NCBI RefSeq assembly: GCF_025821625.1
Contig: NZ_JACKSH010000119.1
Span: 1 to 64,000 of the forward strand
Origin: Mycolicibacterium pyrenivorans
Lineage (GTDB): Bacteria > Actinomycetota > Actinomycetes > Mycobacteriales > Mycobacteriaceae
Direction of reading: 5' to 3'
DNA: 64,000 nt
Below are positions 45,531 through 54,618 of the stretch, in pieces. Position 1 is the first letter of the stretch; the number at the start of each line of letters is the position of its first letter. The translations under genes were made by a program, and so were the position numbers. The notes below the pieces were generated by a model, which saw nothing but the letters and a program-made list of their open reading frames with translations, had not been told where the DNA came from and ran no database searches.

Positions 45531-46550
45531 GTGACCACACCTGGAGGTTGGATGTTCCTGCCGCATCAGTTCGTCGGACAGCTGCTGGACAAACAGATCG
45601 ATCAGAACATCCGCCGCCACTTCTTCCGTGGCATGGAGTTCGCCGAACCCATCGGCGACCCTGGTTGGTTCGGACCCGGCAGCGCGGTCTGGCACGTGCA
45701 CTCCCACCTGGAGGCGCTGATCTTCGGGCTGCAGTGTGCCGCCTACATCGAACGTCTCGACCCGTCGATCTACTGGATGGGGATACTCCACTCACGCCTG
45801 GTCAAACCGGAATCCAAGAACGACCCGATGCCCCAGATCGACCCGAAGGGCGCCGCGGTCCGACTCGGCCATTCGGTGGCGTTCTTCATCGGCACCGCCT
45901 ACGGGTCGACAGCGACCGCCGAGCGCCTCGCCCTTGCGGTCCGCTCAATGCACCACACGATCAAGGGCATCCGGCCCGACGGGGCGCGCTACGACGCCGA
46001 CGACCCCGACTGGCTGCGCTGGAACTATGCGACGGTGGTGTGGGGCATCGCCACCGCCCACGAGCTGTATCACCCACAACCGTTGCGAGGCAAGCAGATC
46101 GACCGCTACTACGGTGAGTTCGTGCGCGTCGGGCACGCACTCGGCGGCACCGACCTGCCGTCCACCAAGCAGGAGACGCTGTACTGCCTGAAGTCCTACC
46201 TGCCGAAGTTGGCCGTCACCTACGGCACCGCGATGGCGACCGGCCCCGGCCTGCCGATGCCCCAGAGCGCGCTCAACTGGGCCGTCCGCGACACCATGCC
46301 GCCGTGGGCGATGGGGCTGATCCAGCACCGCAACCCGAACATCGTCGAGCGCACCGCCCGACGCGCCATGGTGTGGTCGATCATCAACGGCATCCACGTC
46401 GCGGCGGGTCCGGTGCCGGAGTTCGCACAGGCCAAGGCGCGCGTCGCCGACGGCGTCGATCCCGCCCTGGCACCGCACACCCTGCCCACCTATCAACCGG
46501 GCAGCGACCCCGTCCGCACCCGCACCGAACTCGAGGACGCCTTCGCCTGA
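45531..46550 (+). CDS. MpaB-family (DUF2236) oxygenase
   Basis: The 339-residue protein belongs to the latex-clearing/MpaB-type haem oxygenase-like family. Conserved residues include RRHFFRGMEFAEPIGDPGWFGPGSAVWHVHSHLEA and the later His-containing motifs (RLGHSVAFFIGTAYG, SMHHTIKGI, ELYHPQPL). GTG 45531 is used, and ATG 45552 (MFLPHQ) is possible. It is divergent from the TetR gene, which may regulate it. The substrate is unknown. Confidence 0.85.
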   Translation: MTTPGGWMFLPHQFVGQLLDKQIDQNIRRHFFRGMEFAEPIGDPGWFGPGSAVWHVHSHLEALIFGLQCAAYIERLDPSIYWMGILHSRLVKPESKNDPMPQIDPKGAAVRLGHSVAFFIGTAYGSTATAERLALAVRSMHHTIKGIRPDGARYDADDPDWLRWNYATVVWGIATAHELYHPQPLRGKQIDRYYGEFVRVGHALGGTDLPSTKQETLYCLKSYLPKLAVTYGTAMATGPGLPMPQSALNWAVRDTMPPWAMGLIQHRNPNIVERTARRAMVWSIINGIHVAAGPVPEFAQAKARVADGVDPALAPHTLPTYQPGSDPVRTRTELEDAFA

Positions 46551-46607
46551 CTGTGACCGGGCACACACCTTTTTTCGCCTGCGCGCGCATTTTGAGACAC
46601 TGCAGCT

Positions 46608-47966
46608 ATGAGCGCCACCCGAAAGACACAGCATCGCGACCTCGCCAAGCTGGACCGGGTGCCCCTGCCCGTCGAAGCAGCCCGCGTCGGCGCCACGGGG
46701 TGGCAGGTGACCCGCACCGGCGCCCGCGTCATCGGCAAGCTCGCCGGCCGCGGCTCGCTGCAGCAGAAGATCGTCAAGCAGATTCCGCAGACCTTCGCTG
46801 ACCTGGGCCCCACCTACGTCAAGTTCGGCCAGATCATCGCGTCCAGCCCGGGCGCGTTCGGGGAACCGCTGTCGCGCGAGTTCCGCAGCCTGCTCGACCG
46901 CGTGCCGCCCGCCGACTCGGACGCCATCCACAAGCTGTTCCGCGAGGACCTCGGCGACGAGCCGGCGAACCTGTTCAAGTCGTTCGACGAGAAACCGTTC
47001 GCCTCGGCGTCGATCGCGCAGGTGCACTACGCCACGCTGCACTCCGGAGAGGAGGTCGTGGTCAAGATCCAGCGGCCGGGTATCCGCCGGCGGGTGGCAG
47101 CTGATCTGCAGATCCTCAAGCGGGGCGCGCGGCTGGTCGAGTTCGCGAAGCTGGGACAGCGGCTGTCGGCGCAGGACGTCGTCGCCGACTTCGCCGACAA
47201 CCTCGCCGAGGAGCTGGACTTCCGCCTGGAGGCCCAGTCGATGGACGCCTGGCTCGCGCACATGCACGCCTCGCCGCTGGGCCGCAACATCCGGGTGCCC
47301 CAGGTGTACTGGGATCTGACCAGCGAGCGGGTCCTGACGATGGAGCGCATCACCGGCGTGCGTATCGACGACGTCGCCGCGATCCGCAAGAAGGGCTTCG
47401 ACGGCACCGAGCTGGTGAAGGCGCTGCTGTTCAGCCTCTTCGAAGGCGGGCTGCGCCACGGCCTGTTCCACGGCGACCTGCACGCGGGCAATCTGTACGT
47501 CGACGACGACGGCAAGATCGTGTTCTTCGACTTCGGCATCATGGGCCGCATCGACCCGCGCACCCGCTGGTTGCTGCGGGAGTTGGTGCACGCGCTGCTG
47601 GTGAAGAAGGACCACGCCACGGCGGGCAAGATCGTCGTGATGATGGGCGCGGTGGGCACCGTCAAGCCCGAGGCGCAGGCGGCCAAAGATCTCGAGAAGT
47701 TCGCCACCCCGCTGACCGCGTCATCGCTGGGCGACATGAGCTACGCCGAGATCGGCAAGCAGCTCTCCGCCCTGGCCGACGCCTACGACGTCAAGCTGCC
47801 ACGCGAGCTGGTCCTCATCGGCAAGCAGTTCCTCTACGTCGAGCGCTACATGAAGCTGCTGGCCCCGCGCTGGCAGATGATGAGCGATCCGCAGCTCACC
47901 GGTTACTTCGCCAACTTCATGGTCGAGATCAGCAGGGAGCACAAAGAAAGCGACCTGGAGGTCTGA
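46608..47966 (+). CDS. UbiB/ABC1-family atypical kinase (Rv0647c-like)
   Basis: The 452-residue protein has the ADCK/UbiB signatures: KFGQ motif in LGPTYVKFGQIIASSPG, the Ala-rich nucleotide loop ASASIAQVH, catalytic HGDLHAGNLYV and DFGIMG. UbiB-type kinases support isoprenoid quinone metabolism. In mycobacteria the equivalent of Rv0647c precedes lipG and the mmaA genes, as here. No membrane anchor helix is obvious at the C terminus. The next gene starts 7 bp later. Confidence 0.92.
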   Translation: MSATRKTQHRDLAKLDRVPLPVEAARVGATGWQVTRTGARVIGKLAGRGSLQQKIVKQIPQTFADLGPTYVKFGQIIASSPGAFGEPLSREFRSLLDRVPPADSDAIHKLFREDLGDEPANLFKSFDEKPFASASIAQVHYATLHSGEEVVVKIQRPGIRRRVAADLQILKRGARLVEFAKLGQRLSAQDVVADFADNLAEELDFRLEAQSMDAWLAHMHASPLGRNIRVPQVYWDLTSERVLTMERITGVRIDDVAAIRKKGFDGTELVKALLFSLFEGGLRHGLFHGDLHAGNLYVDDDGKIVFFDFGIMGRIDPRTRWLLRELVHALLVKKDHATAGKIVVMMGAVGTVKPEAQAAKDLEKFATPLTASSLGDMSYAEIGKQLSALADAYDVKLPRELVLIGKQFLYVERYMKLLAPRWQMMSDPQLTGYFANFMVEISREHKESDLEV

Positions 47967-47973
47967 CGCGTCC

Positions 47974-48879
47974 ATGGAAATCCGCGAAGGCAAGGCGCTG
48001 TCGGGGGATCTGAAGATCCACTACGAGGACATGGGCAACCCCGACGACCCGGCCGTCCTGCTGATCATGGGGCTCGGCGCACAGCTGCTGTTCTGGCGGG
48101 AGGACTTCTGCCGCAAGCTCGTCGACCAAGGCCTGCGGGTGATCCGTTTCGACAACCGCGATGTCGGGCTGTCGACCTATTTCGACGGGGAGCGCACCAA
48201 GGGTTCGCAGGTCGGCAACATGGTCCGGTCGGCGCTCGGCCGGCCGAGCCCGGCGCTCTACACGCTCGAGGACATGGCCGACGACGCGGCGGCGCTGCTC
48301 GACCACCTCGACATCGACCGCGCGCATGTGGTCGGAGGATCGATGGGCGGGATGATCGCGCAGATCGTCGCGGCGCGGCACGCGGAGCGCACCAAGACGC
48401 TCGGCGTGATCTTCTCGTCGAACAACCGGGCGCTCCTGCCCCCGCCGGGGCCGCGGCACCTCCTCGCCGTCATCACCGGGCCGGCGCCGAACTCGCCGCG
48501 TGACGTGATCATCGAGAACTCGGTCCGAGTCAGCCGCATCATCGGCAGCCCCGGCTATCCGAGGCCGGCGGAGACGCTGCGCGCCGACGCGATGGCGTTC
48601 TACGACCGCGCGTTCAATCCCTATGGCGTCGCACGGCAGTTCAATGCGATCACCGGCAGCGGCAGCCTGCGCAAGTACAACAAACAGACCACCGCGCCGA
48701 CCGTCGTCATCCACGGCAAGGCCGACAAGCTGATGCGGCCCTCCGGCGGGCGCGCGGTCGCCCGAGCGATCCCTGGCGCGCGACTGGTGCTCTTCGACGG
48801 CATGGGACACGAGCTCCCCGAGCCGCTGTGGGACGACATCGTCGGTGAATTGAAGACGACGTTCGCCGAGGCCCCCTGA
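47974..48879 (+). CDS. lipG: Alpha/beta hydrolase LipG
   Basis: The 301-residue hydrolase has the oxyanion region LLIMGLGAQLLFW, nucleophile GGSMGGMIAQ, acid in IHGKADKLMRP and His in GMGHELPEPLW. These are typical of LipG-type esterases of mycobacteria. It lies between the UbiB-like kinase and the mycolic acid methyltransferase locus, matching Rv0646c. It likely acts on cell-envelope lipid esters. The exact substrate is unproven. Confidence 0.9.
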   Translation: MEIREGKALSGDLKIHYEDMGNPDDPAVLLIMGLGAQLLFWREDFCRKLVDQGLRVIRFDNRDVGLSTYFDGERTKGSQVGNMVRSALGRPSPALYTLEDMADDAAALLDHLDIDRAHVVGGSMGGMIAQIVAARHAERTKTLGVIFSSNNRALLPPPGPRHLLAVITGPAPNSPRDVIIENSVRVSRIIGSPGYPRPAETLRADAMAFYDRAFNPYGVARQFNAITGSGSLRKYNKQTTAPTVVIHGKADKLMRPSGGRAVARAIPGARLVLFDGMGHELPEPLWDDIVGELKTTFAEAP

Positions 48880-48880
48880 C

Positions 48881-49031
48881 CTGTGGGCCGAGGCGCTGCA
48901 GTCCCACAGGGACGAAGCGATCGCCGTGCAGTCGCAAGGTGTACGACCGGTACATGCACTATCTGACAGGCTGCGCCGACGGGTTGCGGATCGGCTACAT
49001 CGACGTCAACCAGTTCACTCTCGCCAAGTAG
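48881..49031 (+). pseudogene. C-terminal remnant of a mycolic acid methyltransferase (mmaA1/A2 class)
   Basis: Immediately after the lipG stop the bases read LWAEALQSHRDEAIAVQSQ, then with a 2-base deletion VYDRYMHYLTGC followed by ADGLRIGYIDVNQFTLAK and a TAG at 49029-49031. This is the C-terminus of an mmaA1/mmaA2/CmaA-type cyclopropane methyltransferase. No start or catalytic part remains. It is a scar of a deleted gene beside an intact mmaA4-like gene. Confidence 0.85.
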
Positions 49032-49165
49032 CCGCCCCGGGCCGGGATTGGATCGGCGGACTGCCCAAACGCTAGGGTGAACGCTTCAGGGCGCGTGTTT
49101 ACAGAAAGTTGGACCGCGCTTTCGGTACGGTCTCCACATCGTCCTCAAAGCGGAGCAAGGGAAAT

Positions 49166-50062
49166 ATGTCTGATAAATCCACCGGCACGAAGGATATGAC
49201 TCCTCACTTCGAGGACATTCAGGCCCATTACGACCTGTCGGATGATTTCTTCGGCGTGTTCCAGGATCCGACGCGCAAGTACAGCTGCGCCTTCTTCACC
49301 GGGCCCAACGTCACGTTGTCCGAGGCGCAGATCGCCAACGTCGACCAGCACCTCGACCGGTTGGACCTCAAGCCCGGGATGACGCTGCTCGAGGTCGGCT
49401 GCGGCTGGGGTCTGACGCTGCAGCGCGCAATGGAGAAGTACGACGTCAACGTCATCGGTCTGACCCTGAGCAAGAACCAGCAGGCGTACTGCAACCAGCT
49501 GCTGAGCAAGGTCGACAGCGAGCGCACCTTCGACGTGCGCCTCGAAGGCTGGGAGCAGTTCCACTCCCCCGTCGACCGGATCGTGTCCATCGAGGCGTTC
49601 GAGCACTTCGGCAAGGACCGCTGGGACGACTTCTTCAAGACGTGCTTCGAGATCCTGCCCGACGACGGCCGGATGACGGTGCAGAGCAGCGTCGGTTACC
49701 ACCCGTACGACCTGGCCGAGCGCGGCAAGAAGCTGACCTTCGAGCTGGCACGTTTCGTCAAGTTCATGATCACCGAGATCTTCCCGGGCGGTCGCGTGCC
49801 GACCACCCAGATGATGGTCGAGCACGGCGAGAAGGCGGGCTTCGTCGTGCCCGAGACCCTGTCGCTGCGCAACCACTACATCAAGACCCTCGGCATCTGG
49901 TCCAGCCGGCTGGAAGCCGCGAAGGACGAGGCCATCGCGGCCACCGACGAGGAGAACTACAACCGGTACATGAAGTACCTGACCGGCTGCCAGTACTACT
50001 TCATCGACGAGGCCATCGACGTCAGCCTCGTCACCTACCTGAAGCCGGGCGCCGCCGCCTGA
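49166..50062 (+). CDS. mmaA4: Mycolic acid methyltransferase (MmaA4-like)
   Basis: The 298-residue SAM-dependent methyltransferase modifies meromycolate chains. It has the SAM motif [14 protein letters not shown], the [10 protein letters not shown] segment, the EGWEQF and SIEAFEHFG motifs and the catalytic [10 protein letters not shown] region. The ending [12 protein letters not shown] matches MmaA4 of M. tuberculosis as I remember it. ATG 49166 is supported by AAGGGAA. From the class alone it could introduce hydroxy/methoxy groups or a related modification. Confidence 0.92.
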   Translation: MSDKSTGTKDMTPHFEDIQAHYDLSDDFFGVFQDPTRKYSCAFFTGPNVTLSEAQIANVDQHLDRLDLKPGMTLLEVGCGWGLTLQRAMEKYDVNVIGLTLSKNQQAYCNQLLSKVDSERTFDVRLEGWEQFHSPVDRIVSIEAFEHFGKDRWDDFFKTCFEILPDDGRMTVQSSVGYHPYDLAERGKKLTFELARFVKFMITEIFPGGRVPTTQMMVEHGEKAGFVVPETLSLRNHYIKTLGIWSSRLEAAKDEAIAATDEENYNRYMKYLTGCQYYFIDEAIDVSLVTYLKPGAAA

Positions 50063-50095
50063 GGATCGGGGCCGGCGCCCCGAGGCTTACACAGA

Positions 50096-50129
50096 AGAAT
50101 CCCCCGCGCGCCTGATCGCGGGGGATTCT
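50096..50129 (+). terminator. Terminator downstream of mmaA4-like gene
   Basis: A perfect 13-bp stem (arms 50096-50108 and 50117-50129) with an 8-base loop lies 34 bp past the stop. It also separates the gene from the convergent PE-PPE hydrolase. Confidence 0.88.
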
Positions 50130-50142
50130 CCGTCGACGGCCC

Positions 50143-51753
50143 TCAGGCCGCGGCTCTGGTTTCGCCCTCCGCGCCATCGCCGGAGGCCGTATCCGTGTCG
50201 TCGGCGTCGTCGTCAGAGTCGTCAGAGTCGTCAGAGTCGTCAGAGTCCGTCGCGTCCGCGTCGGTCACCTCGTCCTCCTGCGTGAGGACCTCTTCCTCGG
50301 CGACGTCCTCGGCGGTCTCCTCAACCGCCTCGGTGACGACCTCGTCCTCGGCGACGACGTCCTCGGTCGCATCGGCCACTTCGGCGACGGCATCCTCGGC
50401 GACCTCGTCCTCGGCGACGACGTCCTCGGTCGGGGCGGCCTCCGCAACCTCTTCGCTCGGCACGGCGCCGTCGTCCTGTGGGGTGCCGCCCGCCTCTGTC
50501 GGCTCGTCCTTTGCGGCCGCCCGCAGCGAAAATCCTTCGTTGTCCGCGAGCTCGGTGTTCTCGGCGACCCGCAATCGTGTTGCCTGCGAACCCATTCCGA
50601 AGTTCCCGAGGAACGCCTCGATGCCCTTGACCGTGGCGACGGCGAGGTCGACGCCGACCTTGAACCAGTTCTGGAAGATCTTGAACGGCAGGATGGTCGA
50701 GCTTCTCGTCACCCCGGGGTCGCCGCTCCAGTCGAAGCCGAGGTCGACCATGACGGTCAGGATCGGCTCCCACAGGTCGATGAACGGCTTGGCCAGTTTG
50801 CCGATGCCGATCGAATCCGCCAGTGACCGAATCAGGTTCGTCAGCGGCAGGCTCGTCGCGGGCACCATGATGTAGGTGTTGCCGTAGCTGTCGGTGCGGC
50901 AGTTCGTCGGGTTCAGGTCGCAGTTCAGCTGAGGCGCGAGCGTACCCGGGGTGTAGCCGTAGGGCAGTGTCGCCGTCTCGTCGTTCCCGTTGGGCGACAG
51001 GTAGTACCCGTGCACGGTGTCGAACGCGGCGATCATGTTGAGGACCGCCAGCAGGTTGCCCCAGTAGCGGGGCGCGTAGACCACCGGGTCATACTTGAAA
51101 CCGATTGTGGTGGAAGTGATCCCCGTATCGACGGCCATACCAGGCTCGAAGGACAGATCGAGGATCGGTATCGGGTCGCCGAGCAGGAATCGCAACCATG
51201 CCAGCCGCTGCCACAGGCCACCGTCGGGGTTCTCGATGCCACCGATGGTGACGACCTTCAACCGGTCCTTCACCGATTCCGGAAGCTCGAGGGTGTCCAG
51301 GTACGCCAGGGTGTTCGCGATCACGGCGCCCCCCTGGGAGTAGCCCATCAAGTAGACGGCCTCGGTGGACGCCTCATCCAGGAAGGGCGTCAACGCCTCG
51401 ATCAGGTTGTCGGTGCCTTCGCCGACGGAGACGTTCCACTTCTCGCAACGACCGGACACGCACCATCCGGGGATGAACGAGACGGGCCAGAAGGAGGCCG
51501 GGTAGTTGATGCCGACGAGGTCGGGGTCGTCGCATTCGTCGGCGACCGTGCATACGACGCCGTCGATGTAGCGGTCCCATGCGTTGTCGAGGTAGTCGTC
51601 GACGATGTTCGCGTTCGGGGTTCCGGTGCCTGGCACGATCAGCGCGGTGGCGCCCAGCGCCACCGCCCCCATGAACGCCGACGCGATGCCCAACGCCATC
51701 GCGGTCAACAGGGACAGGAAGACAAGCACCAGCGCTCGGGCCTGATGACGCAT
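50143..51753 (-). CDS. PE-PPE-domain serine hydrolase with acidic C-terminal tail
   Basis: The 536-residue protein has an N-terminal hydrophobic leader (residues 9-35), then the PE-PPE hydrolase domain (PF08237 type) but no PE or PPE domain: GTGTPNANIVDDYLDN, VGINYPASFWP, nucleophile YLMGYSQGGAVIANT and KYDPVVYAPRYWGN. About the last 120 residues are disordered and Asp/Glu/Ala/Val-rich, including EDVVAEDEVAED and a run of DDS repeats. It is presumably exported and acts on lipid esters. Confidence 0.85.
   Translation of the reverse strand: MRHQARALVLVFLSLLTAMALGIASAFMGAVALGATALIVPGTGTPNANIVDDYLDNAWDRYIDGVVCTVADECDDPDLVGINYPASFWPVSFIPGWCVSGRCEKWNVSVGEGTDNLIEALTPFLDEASTEAVYLMGYSQGGAVIANTLAYLDTLELPESVKDRLKVVTIGGIENPDGGLWQRLAWLRFLLGDPIPILDLSFEPGMAVDTGITSTTIGFKYDPVVYAPRYWGNLLAVLNMIAAFDTVHGYYLSPNGNDETATLPYGYTPGTLAPQLNCDLNPTNCRTDSYGNTYIMVPATSLPLTNLIRSLADSIGIGKLAKPFIDLWEPILTVMVDLGFDWSGDPGVTRSSTILPFKIFQNWFKVGVDLAVATVKGIEAFLGNFGMGSQATRLRVAENTELADNEGFSLRAAAKDEPTEAGGTPQDDGAVPSEEVAEAAPTEDVVAEDEVAEDAVAEVADATEDVVAEDEVVTEAVEETAEDVAEEEVLTQEDEVTDADATDSDDSDDSDDSDDDADDTDTASGDGAEGETRAAA
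50212..50247. repeat. 9-bp tandem repeat in the acidic tail
   Basis: Four exact GTCAGAGTC units encode the DSD repeats of the PE-PPE hydrolase. They keep frame because the unit is three codons. Confidence 0.9.
50338..50431. repeat. 63-bp-spaced direct repeat in the acidic tail
   Basis: A 31-bp sequence (GACCTCGTCCTCGGCGACGA...) at 50338 recurs at 50401 with 63-bp spacing, giving the duplicated EDVVAEDEV motif. Confidence 0.85.
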
Positions 51754-51827
51754 GCGTCAACGATCACACAATCGGGCGCGACCCCACAGGCAAACAGCAA
51801 ACTTGTCAGCGATTTTTCCACCGACGA

Positions 51828-51854
51828 TGTCGGATTGCCGCGGCCTCGTTCGTC
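51828..51854 (+). promoter_or_regulatory. Candidate ECF42-type promoter
   Basis: TGTCGG (51828-51833) and CGTC (51851-51854) with a 17-bp spacer resemble the published ECF42 promoter pattern (TGTCGA in -35, CGA/TC in -10). It lies 55 bp upstream of the YCII gene. Confidence 0.5.
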
Positions 51855-51909
51855 AGACAGGTAGAGAGTGGGAACGCAGGGTTCCACTCCCGACCCGGAA
51901 GGTGACACC

Positions 51910-52611
51910 ATGCACTACTTCGTGTTGCTCCTCGGCCCCGAGGCAGCCGAGGAGCCCGACGCCGCTACCCAGGCCGCCATCATGGCCGAATACCAGAAGT
52001 TCTACACCAAGGCCGGTGCGGCGATCAGAGCCGGTGACGCGCTGTTGCCGTCGGTGACCGGCGTGCGAATCACCGGCGACGGTGACCACCCAGTCGTCAC
52101 CGAAGGGCCGTTCGCCGAGGGCGCGGAGGTAGCCGGTGGCTACTTCGTCATCGAGGCGGAGGACCTCGACGAAGCACTGAGCCTGGCGGCAGACATTCCC
52201 GCCTGCCGTTCGGGCGCCGTGGAGGTCTGGCCGATGGTGGGTTGGTCCCCACCCACCCAAGACGTGGGCCGCGACTGGCTGGCGCTCCTGCTCGAGCCAC
52301 CGGAGAAGGCATGCCCGCCCGACACCGAGGAATGGAACAGCGGCGTGTGCGAGCACGCGCAGTTCGCCGAGGTGGCCGGCGATCACATCCTCGCCGGGGC
52401 TCCTCTCCAACTACCGTCCACAGCGACGACCGTACGTGTCCGCGACGGACAGGTGACCCTGACCGATGGGCCGTTCGCCGAAGGGGCGGAAGTCGCCAAC
52501 GGGTTCTATCTGCTGCGCACCACGGACCGCGACCAAGCCGTCAAGCTCGCTTCCATGATTCCGGCGTCGACCGTCGAGCTTCGGCAGTTGGCGGGCGTGG
52601 GCGGGCGGTAG
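51910..52611 (+). CDS. Tandem YCII-domain (DGPF) protein
   Basis: The 233-residue protein contains two YCII/DGPF domains in one chain (MHYFVLLLGPEAAEE and the second from about residue 118), each with the DGPF-like motif (TEGPFAEGAEVAGGYFVIE and TDGPFAEGAEVANGFYLLR). Such proteins are routinely encoded beside ECF42 sigma factors, and here the sigma gene starts 6 bp later. ATG 51910 (MHYFV) is the conserved start. Function is unknown. Confidence 0.88.
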   Translation: MHYFVLLLGPEAAEEPDAATQAAIMAEYQKFYTKAGAAIRAGDALLPSVTGVRITGDGDHPVVTEGPFAEGAEVAGGYFVIEAEDLDEALSLAADIPACRSGAVEVWPMVGWSPPTQDVGRDWLALLLEPPEKACPPDTEEWNSGVCEHAQFAEVAGDHILAGAPLQLPSTATTVRVRDGQVTLTDGPFAEGAEVANGFYLLRTTDRDQAVKLASMIPASTVELRQLAGVGGR

Positions 52612-52617
52612 TCCCGC

Positions 52618-53856
52618 GTGGCCGACCTGGACGGCGTCTTCCGCCGCGAGTGGGGACCGGCGGTCGCCGCGTTGGCGCGCTGGTCCGGTGACCTGACCGT
52701 CGCCGAGGACGCCGTCCAGGAGGCCTGCGCCGAGGCGTTGAAGGCATGGCCGCGTGACGGTGCGCCCGATAATCCCGGCGGCTGGATCGTCCGGGTCGCC
52801 CGCAACCGGGCCCTGGACCGGATCCGACGCGAATCCGTCCGTCCCGGAAAGGAATTCGCTGCGGTGCTCGACGACATCAACGCGCGGACCGGTCGAACGC
52901 CGGTCCCCCATCCGGTCCGCGACGACGAGCTGCGGATGATGTTCACCTGCGCCCACCCCGCGCTGGACCGGGTATCGCAGCTGGCGTTGACCCTGAGGCT
53001 CATCTCGGGTCTGACGGTCGCGGAGATCGCGCGGGCGCTGATGCAGTCCGAGGCTGCCGTGGGACAGCGAATCACGCGGGCCAAGAACAAGATTCGGCAA
53101 GCGAACATCCCGCTTCGGGTGCCGCCGCCGGAGCTTCTGGCCGAGCGCACTCAGCACGTGCTCGGCTGCATCTACTCGGTCTTCACCGAGGGATACTGGT
53201 CGACCGCGGGGCCGTCGGCGATCCGCGACGAACTGTGCGACGAGGCCGTTCGCCTCAGCGGCGAACTGTGCTCGTTGATGCCCGACGCGCATGACGCCCA
53301 CGCGTTGGCGGCGCTGGTGCTGCTGCACGATTCGCGGCGGGACTGTCGCGTCAGCGCCGACGGGGCGCTGATTCCCCTCGACGAGCAGGACCGCAGCGCG
53401 TGGGACCACACCCGAATCTCGCGGGGACTGCAGCGGCTGCAATTGGCCCGCGGCTCCGCAGGCCAGTACCTGCCTCAGGCGGTGATCGCCGCCGTACACG
53501 CGACGTCCCCCGATTGGCGGAGCACGGACTGGGCAACCATCTGCATCGCCTACGACCGATTGGTCGCGATCACCGATTCGCCGATGGCCCGGGCGAATCA
53601 GGCGTTGGCGATCGGCTTTCGGGATGGGTTCGACGCGGGCCTGACCGCGCTGGACGCGGTCGCCGACGATCCGCGGTTGGTCCGGTCGGGCACCGTCGCG
53701 TCGATCCGCGCCGATCTGCTGCGCCGGGCGGGACGCCCCCAGGAAGCCGCGCAGTGGTATCACCACGCTCTCGAACTCGACGGCTCGGCCCCGGCCCGGG
53801 CGTTTCTGTGGCGCCGCATCGACGAGTGTCGTGACGTGCCGGCGCGTGAACCATAG
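52618..53856 (+). CDS. ECF42-group RNA polymerase sigma factor
   Basis: The 412-residue protein has sigma region 2 (VAEDAVQEACAEALKAWPRD then GWIVRVARNRALDRIRRE) and region 4 (LRLISGLTVAEIARALMQSE then QRITRAKNKIRQ), followed by about 230 residues of a C-terminal helical extension (TPR-like in family descriptions). There is no anti-sigma gene. Start is GTG 52618, just after the YCII stop. ECF42 factors are thought to control neighbouring DGPF genes. Confidence 0.9.
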   Translation: MADLDGVFRREWGPAVAALARWSGDLTVAEDAVQEACAEALKAWPRDGAPDNPGGWIVRVARNRALDRIRRESVRPGKEFAAVLDDINARTGRTPVPHPVRDDELRMMFTCAHPALDRVSQLALTLRLISGLTVAEIARALMQSEAAVGQRITRAKNKIRQANIPLRVPPPELLAERTQHVLGCIYSVFTEGYWSTAGPSAIRDELCDEAVRLSGELCSLMPDAHDAHALAALVLLHDSRRDCRVSADGALIPLDEQDRSAWDHTRISRGLQRLQLARGSAGQYLPQAVIAAVHATSPDWRSTDWATICIAYDRLVAITDSPMARANQALAIGFRDGFDAGLTALDAVADDPRLVRSGTVASIRADLLRRAGRPQEAAQWYHHALELDGSAPARAFLWRRIDECRDVPAREP

Positions 53857-53902
53857 GGAAACACCCGATTCCCTCGTCATCGTCCATCGCTACCGTCAGG
53901 TG

Positions 53903-54202
53903 ATGGACGACGCGCGGAGCGCGAGAAGCTATCTGACGGAGTGGTACCTGCCCGATCTGGGCGAGACGGCCGTCGACGACATCGTGGCGCGACTCGACGC
54001 CGCCGCATCCGAGGTCACCGTTGAAGGAACCGCGGTGCGGTTGTCGGTGACGCTGTCGGTTCCGACCGACGAAGTGCTCTACGGCCTGTTCGACGCGGAC
54101 TCACCGGAGGCGGTCGTGACGACGTGCCAACGCGCCGGCGTCCCTCATCAGCGGATATCCACCCATGTGATCGCGCGCATCGCGCGGGAAGTGCCGATGT
54201 AA
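53903..54202 (+). CDS. Small DUF4242-like protein
   Basis: The 99-residue protein (ATG 53903, MDDARSARSYLTEWYLPD) shows the pattern of DUF4242-type small alpha/beta proteins: an N-terminal strand, a VRLSVTLSVPTDEVLYGLFDADS segment and a C-terminal AGVPHQRISTHVIARI. Some relatives are described as nickel-binding. It follows the sigma factor gene by 46 bp and may belong to the same unit. Function is unknown. Confidence 0.6.
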   Translation: MDDARSARSYLTEWYLPDLGETAVDDIVARLDAAASEVTVEGTAVRLSVTLSVPTDEVLYGLFDADSPEAVVTTCQRAGVPHQRISTHVIARIAREVPM

Positions 54203-54439
54203 GCCTTCTCATTGCCGGATCACCACGCCGCCGGCGCGGTTTTCCGAAAGAAGTCCGCGCGCGGCGGCTCCCGAGCCGTTTGCTGTTGAAATCACCGATC
54301 TTGCGTGGAAGCGCAAGATCGCAGTCGGGCGCACACTGAAAGCACATCAAAACCGCAGGAGAAGGGTGCCCGTTCCACATTTTCGCGCCCGATTATTACA
54401 GATCGGTATCGCAATCACCCGGTCGAGTGCTATGTTGCT

Positions 54440-54618
54440 GCGGAGAGTGCTTCTCGGCCACCATATCGGGGTTATACGGGGGAAACGGCGTCGATCTTCT
54501 GGCCGGTGATGCTGAACCACCGTTCGTGGGGGGCGGTGGTATCAGAGGTAGCCGGACGCATGAGGTGACCGAGGAGCACTCCCAAATAGAAGCCCCGCAC
54601 TCAGGTGCGGGTTTTCTC
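54440..54618 (+). ncRNA. Candidate small RNA ending at an intrinsic terminator
   Basis: A possible transcript from the TGCTATGTT element to the terminator, with an internal ACCACCG/CGGTGGT hairpin, could be a small RNA. No known RNA family was recognised and expression is not shown. Confidence 0.2.
54594..54615 (+). terminator. Intrinsic terminator
   Basis: A 7-bp GC stem (arms 54594-54600 and 54605-54611), loop TCAG, is followed by TTTT. It lies 390 bp past the nearest plus-strand gene. Confidence 0.75.

Noticed and set aside
50143..51753. Genuine PE or PPE protein
   Set aside because: It has the PE-PPE hydrolase domain only. No PE or PPE N-terminal motif is present.
54305..54568. Small plus-strand coding frame in the gene-free gap
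   Set aside because: No ribosome site, no family signature and a low-complexity translation. Treated as non-coding.
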